Assembly: GCF_934294775.1 (NCBI RefSeq)
Contig: NZ_CAKRAH010000004.1
Location: 35,696-99,695, forward strand
DNA length: 64,000 nt
From: an uncultured Dorea sp.
GTDB lineage: Bacteria; Bacillota; Clostridia; Lachnospirales; Lachnospiraceae
Direction of reading: 5' to 3'
Positions 41,668 through 49,658 of this stretch are shown here, in pieces. The position numbers and the translations under genes are program-made. Within the stretch, counting starts at the first letter, position 1; every line of letters begins with the position of its first letter. Below the pieces are notes generated by a model. That model worked only from the letters and a program-made list of their open reading frames with translations. It ran no database searches and had not been told where the DNA came from.

Positions 41668-42625
41668 TTACTTCTTCCTGACACTCTTCCATATACGTCC
41701 GAATAAGCGATACATCTTCATCCAGATCATCTGCTATCTCTTCCGGAGTCATTCCTTTGCTTAACCGCTTTTTAATCAATCTTTTTAAAACATTCCTTTC
41801 TCCAGTTTTTATTCCATCTAACATCCCAGCCTGACGTCCAGCCTCATACTCGGCCTTCCTAAGCTTCTTCTCTTCAAATTCCCTATCATACTCATAGATA
41901 CTCACTTTGATCACTTCCGCCCTGTTCCTCATCAAAAATTCTGTCAGAATTCCTTCTTTGATACACTCTTCAACCGCCCGTTCTACAGCTTCTTCCAGCA
42001 CTATATCCGGATCAGCCGCATACTTTCTCACTCTGGCTACATACTGTGCATATTCCTTTAACGTCTGACAATGTTCCATTAACTCATTATTATGCCCATC
42101 ATTCACATTCAACATCGTAACCCGCAGTTCTAAATCTGGATCTTCTGTCGGATTCTCATAAGCTGATGATAACCTGAATTCACTACGGTCTTCTACTTTC
42201 TTTGTTCCGTTATAGAATACAATAAATCTTGGTGTCGGTATCTTCTGTATAGCAGTGGAATATAATGATTTCTGAATGACTAATCTCTGATATTCATCCG
42301 CTATATAAAACAAGTTTCTTAGCGGAATATTCGGATTATATGTCGACTGATGTTCATACAAATATAAATTCATGTCCATGATAAATGCCAGATCGTTCTT
42401 CATTTCCATATAGAGCGCATTCTCTAACGTTACAATCTGTAGATCATCTGGATTCGTATAGTTCCTTTCATTCACTGCATTATATAAAGATAGCAGATTT
42501 CCCTTATCCCTATATAACATTCGAAAAATCGTATCTTTATACTCCTCTTTCACTCTTAATCGCCGATCGTTTACCTGATACTTTTCGTTACGTCTCTTCT
42601 GAGTTCTTCTTTTCGCCATATTCAA
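41663..42625 (-). CDS. Rpn/PD-(D/E)XK nuclease family putative transposase
   Basis: The 320 residues belong to the RpnA-like group (PDDEXK nuclease family transposase). The N-terminus has KDTIFRMLYRDKGNLLSLYNAVN, the nuclease core has VTLENALYMEMKNDLAFIMDMNLYLYEHQST, and PTPRFIVFYNG follows. The C-terminal helical part with GRQAGMLDGIKTGERN and a final helix-turn-helix-like DLDEDVSLI is common in Lachnospiraceae, which carry many copies. Such proteins promote recombination; mobility itself is not shown here. It sits inside a damaged toxin cassette and may have entered there. Confidence 0.85.
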   Translation of the reverse strand: MNMAKRRTQKRRNEKYQVNDRRLRVKEEYKDTIFRMLYRDKGNLLSLYNAVNERNYTNPDDLQIVTLENALYMEMKNDLAFIMDMNLYLYEHQSTYNPNIPLRNLFYIADEYQRLVIQKSLYSTAIQKIPTPRFIVFYNGTKKVEDRSEFRLSSAYENPTEDPDLELRVTMLNVNDGHNNELMEHCQTLKEYAQYVARVRKYAADPDIVLEEAVERAVEECIKEGILTEFLMRNRAEVIKVSIYEYDREFEEKKLRKAEYEAGRQAGMLDGIKTGERNVLKRLIKKRLSKGMTPEEIADDLDEDVSLIRTYMEECQEEVR

Positions 42626-42828
42626 TTCTCCTTTGCCACAGGAGATTCCTTACGTTTCAGTCCTCTCCTGCTTTTCTATCGCCTCTTGGTATAAAAGCAT
42701 AGATTTCTGAAATGTAGTAGAATATAGACGGTGTCTGTCACCTTAGATTCTGTTTGAAATATGCTTTGCTACAGTTTAACACACTGGTAAATATAATTGC
42801 AATATCTTATATGCTTTTACGCAAAGAA

Positions 42829-42856
42829 AAGTCGCCGATATTAAACCAGCGACTCT
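42829..42856 (-). terminator. Terminator overlapping a stop codon
   Basis: On the minus strand AGTCGC and GCGACT enclose a loop that contains the TAA stop of the 363-residue orphan gene, followed by TTTTCTTT. The rest of the gap to the Rpn gene (42626-42828) holds only a small GGTG/CACC hairpin at about 42721. Confidence 0.6.
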
Positions 42857-43932
42857 CTTTCTAATCTTTCTGATATGATTTCTATTTCCCTCAAACCAGG
42901 CGCACCTGTAATCTCCACGCTCTCATCCGAAATATGTATATATGCACAGACTTTTCCCTCATCAATATTCCATATAACCGGATCCTCATCATGCGTAAAT
43001 GTATCCCATGTCAGATCACTTCCTTCTGTACATACAGTTATATACATTTCCTTATTCTTAAACACATCTGTATTTACCGTATCTCTATTCAATCCCGGTA
43101 ATTCCATTGCACATAGGCCAGGTTCCGAATCTTCCCAATAATGGACCATCCTATCCTTATTAATTCCTTTTACCTGATCCTCACTCATAATTATTGCAAA
43201 GACTTTTTTATCTTCAGACATTTGCATTAATATTTGCAACAAAATGCTATAATCTCTTTCCGTTTTTAGATTTTTAATTTCCACAAATTCATACCGTTTA
43301 TTTTTCTCATGTCTGACTTCTATTTCTTCCTCAAACTCCATATTTTCATAAGTCCGAAGTTCCTTTATAAGACGTGATCTTCGATAGTACACAACTTCTA
43401 CCATCTTTCCTCTTTTATAAATTTCTTTAAAAACTTTTCCTTTAAATACGCCTCTGTATACAGAAGTTTCTTTTTTTCGTTTTACCACCTTCCATAAAGC
43501 ATTTCTGTCGATTGCTTCTATAAAGAATAAAGACGTCAACCGACAGTATATCCAATTTATAATTGAAAATACGATCTTGTTTTCAATGGTATTTTGTTCT
43601 ACATCAAACCAGAGTTTTCCTATCACCCATTTATTATTATCAACAAATCTGGGATCTACTTCATATGCACCTGCAAGTCCGGTCCACCTTCCCTGCTCTT
43701 TTGTTTGCATTTTCTGATACTTCATACGGCGTACTTCTGTTCCGTCTTTTATATCTAAAAGTAGATAAATAATATATTTCAGATTATATAAACATGCAAT
43801 GGCAAATATTATGCCTAATATACCACCCCCAATATGATTAACTATTCCCAAACCTTCTTGATCAAAACATAATATACCTACTATCCCAAATATAATTATT
43901 TTTACTATTTGTTCTAGAACCAAATATCCCAA
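42841..43932 (-). CDS. Orphan membrane-associated protein behind RHS remnant
   Basis: I do not recognise a family for these 363 residues. Two hydrophobic helices (about 8-26 and 31-58) start the protein; the remainder is soluble, charged and beta-rich, ending in ISERLERESLV. It begins within the last codons of the RHS fragment, overlapping by 19 bases in another frame. Genes placed directly behind RHS ends usually encode immunity proteins, and membrane anchoring fits protection against a toxin acting at or across the membrane. That role is inferred only. Confidence 0.55.
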   Translation of the reverse strand: MGYLVLEQIVKIIIFGIVGILCFDQEGLGIVNHIGGGILGIIFAIACLYNLKYIIYLLLDIKDGTEVRRMKYQKMQTKEQGRWTGLAGAYEVDPRFVDNNKWVIGKLWFDVEQNTIENKIVFSIINWIYCRLTSLFFIEAIDRNALWKVVKRKKETSVYRGVFKGKVFKEIYKRGKMVEVVYYRRSRLIKELRTYENMEFEEEIEVRHEKNKRYEFVEIKNLKTERDYSILLQILMQMSEDKKVFAIIMSEDQVKGINKDRMVHYWEDSEPGLCAMELPGLNRDTVNTDVFKNKEMYITVCTEGSDLTWDTFTHDEDPVIWNIDEGKVCAYIHISDESVEITGAPGLREIEIISERLERESLV

Positions 43933-44182
43933 TTTTCCTTCTGTCTTTTTTCTCTTCCTTTTTCCCAGCTTAGTTTCATGCCAAGGTAAGTCAGTGGATT
44001 TCCCATATCATCGTAGGTAACTGTACTTCCGTTATAAGATGTCATCTGGTCTTTCCATGTGTTGCCGTATGCGTAGCTATCGGTCAGTACCAGTGTCTGT
44101 TTTCCATCTTTTACGGTGTACTTCTTATATTTCAGCAGGTTGCCGCCGGCATCATATTCATAAGTACGGATGCTTCCTTCTT
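43914..44182 (-). pseudogene. RHS/YD-repeat protein fragment
   Basis: The frame reads SIRTYEYDAGGNLLKYKKYT, then a SYAYGNTWKDQMTSYNG block and the TVTYDDMGNPLTYLGMKLSWEKGRE block. These are YD repeats of the kind just before the cleavage region of RHS polymorphic toxins. The frame runs upstream into the MITE-like element at 44183, so the start of the gene is gone, and it ends after only 19 further codons instead of entering an RHS core. About 90 residues of a protein that should exceed 1000 remain. Confidence 0.85.
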
Positions 44183-44276
44183 TAGAGTGTGCCTGAAAAA
44201 TATTTTCTGCAAAATATATCGTAAAGTGGGATATATAGATTGCAGAAATATTTTTCATACATACTCTGATAATATG
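44183..44276 (+). repeat. MITE-like palindromic element, copy 3
   Basis: AGAGTGTGCCTGAAAAATATTT, TCTGCAAAATATATC and then GATATATAGATTGCAGAAAT, ATTTTTCATACATACTCT read as a long imperfect palindrome. TGAAAAATATTT pairs with AATATTTTTCA, TCTGCAA with TTGCAGA and ATATATC with GATATAT, and the ends AGAGTgTG/CATACTCT are inverted. It abuts the broken end of the RHS fragment, as though insertion or recombination at it removed the rest of the gene. Confidence 0.75.
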
Positions 44277-44357
44277 TTCGTTATATATCAGAACATACGT
44301 TCTATCAAGATGTATTTTTATACAGCATATCTTTATACAGCGCTCCACCTCTTACGA

Positions 44358-44446
44358 ATATAGAGAACCGGCCACCGGCAGCTTTTCTTATACTTTGGCA
44401 CGAAAAAAAGGAACGAAAGTCTTTTCAAACCTTCGTCCCTTCTTAC
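44358..44446 (-). terminator. Palindrome family 1 copy E and terminator after potCD
   Basis: A family-1 copy (TATAGAGAACCGGCCACCGGCAGCTTTTCTTATA, 44358-44394, ending with ACTTTGG) is followed by arms GGAACGAAAG and CTTCGTCCC (about 44410-44440) with T/C-rich tails. On the minus strand this hairpin follows the polyamine operon and is a likely terminator. Confidence 0.65.
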
Positions 44447-44457
44447 TTATTCGCCAA

Positions 44458-46353
44458 CTAATTCGTATTACTAGCAGCAATCTTCACCTTACTCCACAGA
44501 TTACTGATCTCTTTCTTCGTCTCCTCGTTATACTCGAAGACTTCATCATTCTTATTATCTGTTCTTGGCATGTATGCGTCGATTCCTTCGAACTCTCCGC
44601 CCTTGCCGTACAGGTCTTCCATAACCTTCTTATTGGCCGATGTATATCCTACATAGCTTGAGTTATCATATGCTCCGTCATAATCACTTGCGTAATTGAT
44701 GAATGCATGCGCAAGTTCCGGATTCTTCGCATTCTTCGGGATAACCATAGAATCAGACCAGAGGTTGGTTCCGCCTTCCGGCAGGTAGTATCCCATATTT
44801 TCATTCTCATTTATAACATACGTTGCATCTCCGGAATAGATCAGACCAAGCGCCTTTCTTCCCTGTGCCATGTTGTCGATGATCTCATCGGTTACGATCT
44901 CCGGCTTCATGGTCTGTACACACTGTACCAGCCAGTTATATGCCTCCTGGATCTCGCTTTCATTTGTCGTATTCATCGAATATCCAAGCGCTTTTAATGC
45001 CATCATGAATGAATCACGCTCTGAATCATACAGGTAGATATCGCCTTTATATTTCTGATCCAGGAAAATGTTATATCCCTCTTTTTCCAGATCCTTTACG
45101 TCCACCTTCGTCTTATCGTACATGATTCCAACCGTTCCCCAGAAGTACGGAACGGAATATTCATTCTTCGGATCATACGGAAGTCCTTTTACTGCATCAT
45201 TTAACTTATCCATGCAGTCAAGTTTTGATTTATCTAACTTCTGCAGATAATCTTCGGAAATGAGTCTCTGGATCATATAGTCACTTGGTACCAGAATATC
45301 ATAGGCTTCGCCGTTGGCAACCTTGATATACATTTGTTCATTTGAATCAAAGTTCTCCAGAAGTACGGTTGCTCCTGTCTCTTTCTGGAAGTCCTGGATG
45401 ATATTTTCACCCACATATTCACCCCAGTTATAGATACGGAGTGTCTGTCCTTCATATGGAAGCGGTTCTTTCTGATGATTATATGTCACCACTCCGGCAA
45501 CCAGTGCCAGTGCACACGCAACTGCAACCGCAGGTGCCAGCACATGTCTCTTCCCGATGCTTCCTCTCTTCGCATGCTTTGCGAAAAGTGCCGGCGCCAC
45601 ATTAATGACTACCAGTACGATTGTAATGATAAGAACCACCAGTGTCGAGATCGCATTGATACTTGGGTTGACACGTTTACTCATCGTATACACCATGATA
45701 CTTAAGTTCTTCACACCGCGGCCGGTTACAAAGTAAGAGATGATAAAATCATCCACCGACATGGTAAATGCGATCAGCGCCCCGGCTACAATTCCCGGTG
45801 TGATCTGCGGCACGACAACTTTGGTAAGTGCCTGCCATGGTGTTGCTCCTAAGTCCATCGCCGCATCCGCAAGGTTCGGGTCCAGCGACTTGATCTTCGG
45901 CATGACCGATAACATCACATAAGGGATACAGAATGCGATATGTGCCAGAAGCATGGTCACGTATCCCTTTTCCACATGGAATGTAATGAATAACAGCATG
46001 AATCCAATCGCCGTTACGATCTCCGGGTTCATGATCGGCAGGTTATTCGCCTGTTCCATCAGATCACGCACCAACTTTTTCGACTTACTGACACCGATCG
46101 CCGCGATCGTTCCCGCTACTGTTGAGATAAATGTCGCAAGCAGCGCGATACTAAATGTCGTCGACAGCGCATCCATCATATCTGCTGACTCCAGCATATG
46201 CTTATACCAACGCAGTGAAAATCCCGTAAAGCTTGTCAGGGATTTTCCATCATTAAAGGAAAATATAATCATGTACAGGATTGGAACATAGAAGAACACA
46301 ACCGCCAGTATCATAAGGATTTTCCCAATTGGACGTTTTCCCTTATTATTCAT
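44458..46353 (-). CDS. PotC-PotD fusion, spermidine/putrescine permease plus binding protein
   Basis: These 631 residues join two transport proteins. Residues 1 to about 265 are a PotC-type permease with six helices and the EAA loop (DAAMDLGATPWQALTKVVVPQITPGI). Residues 272-292 form a further membrane helix that replaces the signal/lipid anchor of PotD. Residues 300-631 are the polyamine-binding protein (LRIYNWGEYVGENIIQDFQKETG, IFLDQKYKGDIYLYDSERDS, PKNAKNPELAHAFINY). The fusion tethers one binding domain outside each permease. This form is known in Lachnospiraceae and other Firmicutes. It lies 5 bases after potB. Confidence 0.92.
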   Translation of the reverse strand: MNNKGKRPIGKILMILAVVFFYVPILYMIIFSFNDGKSLTSFTGFSLRWYKHMLESADMMDALSTTFSIALLATFISTVAGTIAAIGVSKSKKLVRDLMEQANNLPIMNPEIVTAIGFMLLFITFHVEKGYVTMLLAHIAFCIPYVMLSVMPKIKSLDPNLADAAMDLGATPWQALTKVVVPQITPGIVAGALIAFTMSVDDFIISYFVTGRGVKNLSIMVYTMSKRVNPSINAISTLVVLIITIVLVVINVAPALFAKHAKRGSIGKRHVLAPAVAVACALALVAGVVTYNHQKEPLPYEGQTLRIYNWGEYVGENIIQDFQKETGATVLLENFDSNEQMYIKVANGEAYDILVPSDYMIQRLISEDYLQKLDKSKLDCMDKLNDAVKGLPYDPKNEYSVPYFWGTVGIMYDKTKVDVKDLEKEGYNIFLDQKYKGDIYLYDSERDSFMMALKALGYSMNTTNESEIQEAYNWLVQCVQTMKPEIVTDEIIDNMAQGRKALGLIYSGDATYVINENENMGYYLPEGGTNLWSDSMVIPKNAKNPELAHAFINYASDYDGAYDNSSYVGYTSANKKVMEDLYGKGGEFEGIDAYMPRTDNKNDEVFEYNEETKKEISNLWSKVKIAASNTN

Positions 46354-46358
46354 AACGA

Positions 46359-47195
46359 TTATTCCTCCTTTCCACCCTGATTACGAATCTCTATCTTACG
46401 TACTACCATCATAAGCACCATCATAATGACCGCCATGATCATGGATATGGCACTTCCGAAGTTCCACTCTCCAACCGTAATGAACTGGTTCTCGATCATA
46501 TTTCCGATGAGGAAATACTGACCACCGCCAAGGAGCTTTGGTATGAAGAATGAGCTGACTGCCGGAAGGAATACCAGTGTGATTCCGTTGATGATTCCCG
46601 GCACAGACAGCGGCAATGTCACCCGGCGGAATGTCTGCGCCGGACTCGCTCCAAGATCTGCACTTGCTTCCAGGAGTGAATGATCCATCTTACTAAGTGC
46701 CGTCTGGATCTGCAGGATCATAAATGGCAGGAAGTTATATACCATACCAAGAAGTACTGCCCCTTCTGTATAGAGAAGGGATCCTTTTCCAAGTCCAACC
46801 AGATGTAAGATTCTCTGGATCAGGCCGCCGTCACTTAACAGACCGATCCATGCATACGTTCTTACAAGCATATTGATCCACATCGGGATCGTAATTGCAA
46901 GGATCAGTGCATTCTGCTTCTTCTGCTCACTGCGTGCAATATAATATGCGATCGGATAGCCAAGTAACAGACAGATGATCGTTGTCTTCACCGCAATCAC
47001 AATGGAACGCCAAAGGATTAATAAGAAATCCGGGTCGGTAAAAAATTTGACATAATGTTCCAGTGTAAATGTAAAGGATAAGATGCTGTTTCCCTGATCT
47101 GTCACAGAATAAAGTGCGATCAGAACCATCGGGAATACTAACATCAGTACCGCCCACACGATATACGGGAATGCTAACTGTGAAAATTTCTTCAT
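46359..47195 (-). CDS. potB: PotB, spermidine/putrescine ABC permease
   Basis: The 278 residues have six membrane helices and the EAA motif EASADLGASPAQTFRRVTLPLSVPGII that docks on the PotA ATPase. The start PYIVWAVLMLVFPMVLIALYS is typical of PotB. It forms the heterodimeric channel with the permease half of the fusion protein. Spacing of 1 base from potA and 5 bases to the fusion gene shows a tight operon. Confidence 0.93.
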   Translation of the reverse strand: MKKFSQLAFPYIVWAVLMLVFPMVLIALYSVTDQGNSILSFTFTLEHYVKFFTDPDFLLILWRSIVIAVKTTIICLLLGYPIAYYIARSEQKKQNALILAITIPMWINMLVRTYAWIGLLSDGGLIQRILHLVGLGKGSLLYTEGAVLLGMVYNFLPFMILQIQTALSKMDHSLLEASADLGASPAQTFRRVTLPLSVPGIINGITLVFLPAVSSFFIPKLLGGGQYFLIGNMIENQFITVGEWNFGSAISMIMAVIMMVLMMVVRKIEIRNQGGKEE

Positions 47196-47196
47196 C

Positions 47197-48774
47197 TTAG
47201 AATACCACCTTCGGCATCACGTGGATATCTTCCGGGAAGAATGTCAGGCCGACCTCCTGTCCTTCCTCCGAATAATCCGTTGTATGAATCTTGAACTCAC
47301 GTCCTGTGGTTGAAAATGTAATCTCATACACGCCTTCTGTTACTTCTTCCGGATCAAAGTCATAGTCTACGCTGATGTCTACACTCTGATCTTCGTCCGT
47401 AAGTTTCCATCCCTGAGCGTTCGCCCATGTCTTAAGATCTGTATCCAGTGCCTGAGATTCTGTGATCTCGTCTACCGTCTTGAAGAAGTTGAACGCCATA
47501 ACACCTTCATTTGCCTTTTCATTCTTAACGAATGGCTGGTTGACTACAAAGATGGTTCTCTCGATGCTGGTTCCGTTCGCTGTGCTGAATGTAACCGGAT
47601 ACTGGCCTTCTTTTTCTTCCAGCTCGTACTCAATATTTGCAATGGAAATGTATTCATCACTTTCCGGCTCCCATGCCTGAGCATTGGATAATGCTACGAT
47701 CTCTTTATCATCCAGATTTGCCACATCTTCTACGTCTACATAGAAGTTATTGGCGCTGATCTTCTCTTTTCCATCTTCGCTTGTCACGTCATGGTTGCGG
47801 ATGACACGCATGTTGACAGTAACACTTGTTCCCGGTACGGTCTCAACCATGATCTCATAGTGTACACCTTTGAACAGGACGCTTAATACCTCTCCTGTCA
47901 TCTTGCCGTCTTTCACATCCACGATATCGATATCCTCCGGACGGATTACGACGTCTACCGGTTCATTTTCCTTGAAGCCGTGGTCGACGCAGTCGAATGT
48001 GATGTCATCAAAACGTACTTTATAATCTTCGATCATTCTTCCGGAGATGATGTTGCTCTCTCCGATGAAGTTTGCAACAAACCGGTTCGTTGGCTCGTTG
48101 TAGATTTCCTGCGGGGAACCGATCTGAAGGATCTCACCTTTTTGCATAACTACGATCTTATCCGACATCGTAAGTGCTTCTTCCTGGTCATGTGTTACGA
48201 AGATGAATGTAATACCGACCTCCTGCTGGATACGCTTCAGCTCATACTGCATTTCCTTACGGAGTTTTAAATCAAGTGCTGCCAGAGGCTCATCAAGAAG
48301 AAGGACCTTCGGTTCATTTACCAGTGCTCTTGCGATTGCTACCCGCTGCTGCTGACCACCGGACAGAAGTGTTGTATTCTTATCTTCATAACCTTCCAGG
48401 CCGATCAGTTTTAACATCTTCATGACCTTCTGGTCGATGATGTCTTTGCTCATCTTTTTCAGTTTTAATCCGAATGCGATATTCTCATATACACTCAGAT
48501 GCGGGAATAATGCATATTTCTGAAATACGGTGTTCAGTTCACGCTCGTATGGCGGTTTGTTGGTAATGTCTTCATTATCGAAAATTACCTTTCCTTCATC
48601 TGCATCCAGGAACCCTCCGAGGATCCGGAGCAGTGTGGTCTTACCACATCCACTTGGTCCTAACAGGGTTACGAATTCATTTTCATATATATCCAGGTTG
48701 ATACCTTTTAGCACAACCTGCGAATCAAAGCTTTTCACAATATTGCGAAACTCTATTAACTTTTTTTCTTCCAT
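47197..48774 (-). CDS. potA: PotA, polyamine ABC transporter ATPase with inserted Ig-like repeats
   Basis: The 525-residue ATPase powers polyamine import. Walker A GPSGCGKTT is at 39-47, the signature LSGGQQQR at 137-144, Walker B VLLLDEP at 157-163 and the switch His at 195. A TOBE domain starts near 272 (VDVVIRPEDIDIVD), but its last strand (GLTFFPEDIHVMP, 509-521) comes only after an insertion of about 170 residues. That insert holds two similar units, 363-411 and 450-498, sharing NAQ(A/G)W and a Y-x-(V/I)TFST strand, which look like small Ig-like beta domains. Ordinary PotA proteins have about 350-380 residues. The insert may sense or bind something in the cytoplasm; function unknown. Confidence 0.93.
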   Translation of the reverse strand: MEEKKLIEFRNIVKSFDSQVVLKGINLDIYENEFVTLLGPSGCGKTTLLRILGGFLDADEGKVIFDNEDITNKPPYERELNTVFQKYALFPHLSVYENIAFGLKLKKMSKDIIDQKVMKMLKLIGLEGYEDKNTTLLSGGQQQRVAIARALVNEPKVLLLDEPLAALDLKLRKEMQYELKRIQQEVGITFIFVTHDQEEALTMSDKIVVMQKGEILQIGSPQEIYNEPTNRFVANFIGESNIISGRMIEDYKVRFDDITFDCVDHGFKENEPVDVVIRPEDIDIVDVKDGKMTGEVLSVLFKGVHYEIMVETVPGTSVTVNMRVIRNHDVTSEDGKEKISANNFYVDVEDVANLDDKEIVALSNAQAWEPESDEYISIANIEYELEEKEGQYPVTFSTANGTSIERTIFVVNQPFVKNEKANEGVMAFNFFKTVDEITESQALDTDLKTWANAQGWKLTDEDQSVDISVDYDFDPEEVTEGVYEITFSTTGREFKIHTTDYSEEGQEVGLTFFPEDIHVMPKVVF

Positions 48775-48802
48775 TGTCCTCTCCCTTCCCTATTTGTGCC
48801 AT

Positions 48803-48886
48803 GGGGACAGGTATTTGTGGCTTTTTTGTACCAAAGTATGCAATAGAAGCTGCCAGTGGCAGGTTCTATGTATTGTCCCCTGTGAT
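48803..48886. repeat. Palindrome family 1 copy F nested in GGGGACA ends
   Basis: GGGGACAGG (48803) and TGTCCCC (48874-48880) are inverted ends round a complete family-1 copy (CCAAAGTATGCAATAGAAGC, TGCCAGTGGCAGGTTCTATG). It fills the gap between the regulator gene and potA, which are on the same strand, and may partially uncouple them. The nesting links two of the dispersed families. Confidence 0.65.
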
Positions 48887-48892
48887 TTTCTG

Positions 48893-49426
48893 TTAAAATA
48901 TCGGCGGTGTTGTGATCCATAATATCTTCGCCGGACTGTTCCCGTGATTGTAAAGATAATGGCTCTTTGCCCCGTCCATATAAAACGTCTCATGCGCTTT
49001 TACTTTATATTTTTTGCTGCCACGCACGATCGTAATATTTCCTTTTAGCACATAGCCAAATTCTTCGCCGGTATACGACGTCTGGACATGACTTTTCTTA
49101 TGCGGATAGAGCGTCATAAGGATTGGCTCCATCTGGTTCTTCTGCGCATTTGGAATGATCCATTCCACCTGATAGTCCTCTTTCTCATCCACGAAGAAAT
49201 CATCTGCCCCGAATACAATCTGTGTTTCTTCCTCTTCATGAAAGAATTCCGACAGGTTGCTTCCAAGTGCCTCCAGAATATCCTCAAGTGTCGCAATACT
49301 TGGTGCTGTCAGATTACGCTCCACCTGTGATAAAAATCCCTTCGTAAGCTCACTTCTCGAAGCCAGATCTTCCAGTGTCAGATCATTCTGCTTTCTAAGC
49401 TCCCGGAGCTTTTTCCCGATATCCAC
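48893..49426 (-). CDS. XRE-cupin regulator, PuuR-like
   Basis: The 177 residues combine an N-terminal HTH_3 domain (KLRELRKQNDLTLEDLASRSELTKGFLSQVERNLTAPS core) and a C-terminal cupin (SYTGEEFGYVLKGNITIVRGSKKYKVKAHETFYMDGAKSHYLYNHG core). It is the regulator usually found next to potABCD in Firmicutes and resembles PuuR. The cupin probably senses putrescine or spermidine and the HTH represses the operon when polyamines are plentiful (family inference). It is the first gene of the minus-strand unit, with a good promoter upstream carrying three TGCATT repeats. Confidence 0.9.
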   Translation of the reverse strand: MDIGKKLRELRKQNDLTLEDLASRSELTKGFLSQVERNLTAPSIATLEDILEALGSNLSEFFHEEEETQIVFGADDFFVDEKEDYQVEWIIPNAQKNQMEPILMTLYPHKKSHVQTSYTGEEFGYVLKGNITIVRGSKKYKVKAHETFYMDGAKSHYLYNHGNSPAKILWITTPPIF

Positions 49427-49496
49427 ACTTTCACCTCCATATGTTCAAAAGTTTTCTATTACTATACTTTTTTTTCAAAAATACCGAACAAGATTC

Positions 49497-49545
49497 ATTA
49501 TACACGTCTATGTGGAGAATGCAAGTGAAATGCATGTAAAATCAG
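49497..49545 (-). promoter_or_regulatory. Promoter and repeat operators of the polyamine operon
   Basis: Minus strand: TTGCAT (49519-49524), a 16-base spacer and TATAAT (49497-49502). TGCATT recurs three times about 10-11 bases apart across and upstream of the -35, so the copies lie on one face of the helix. They are reasonable operator candidates for the XRE-cupin regulator. Confidence 0.55.
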
Positions 49546-49634
49546 AAAAACCAGATAAAGGAAGGCCTAAATGTTACTATTCACACATTATGTAAATAGC
49601 AATTTCAAAAACACCTTCACTTTATCTGGTTTTT
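49545..49634. terminator. Long-loop terminator between pepV-like gene and regulator
   Basis: AAAAACCAGATAAAG-GAAGG and CCTTC-A-CTTTATCTGGTTTTT are complementary arms of about 20 bases with a loop near 48 bases, ending in T runs on both strands. It should stop transcription from the dipeptidase gene before the polyamine operon. Confidence 0.75.
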
Positions 49635-49658
49635 CATATAACCGATTTCTATCTCAAA

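Noticed and set aside
42721..42733. GGTGTCTGTCACC as an operator
   Set aside because: It is a very short hairpin typical of REP-like debris in an intergenic stretch with no promoter nearby; evidence is too thin.
43914..44348. A 144-residue protein-coding gene
   Set aside because: Its N-terminal 50 residues are translation of the MITE-like repeat and the rest is an RHS fragment, so it is a chance junction frame.
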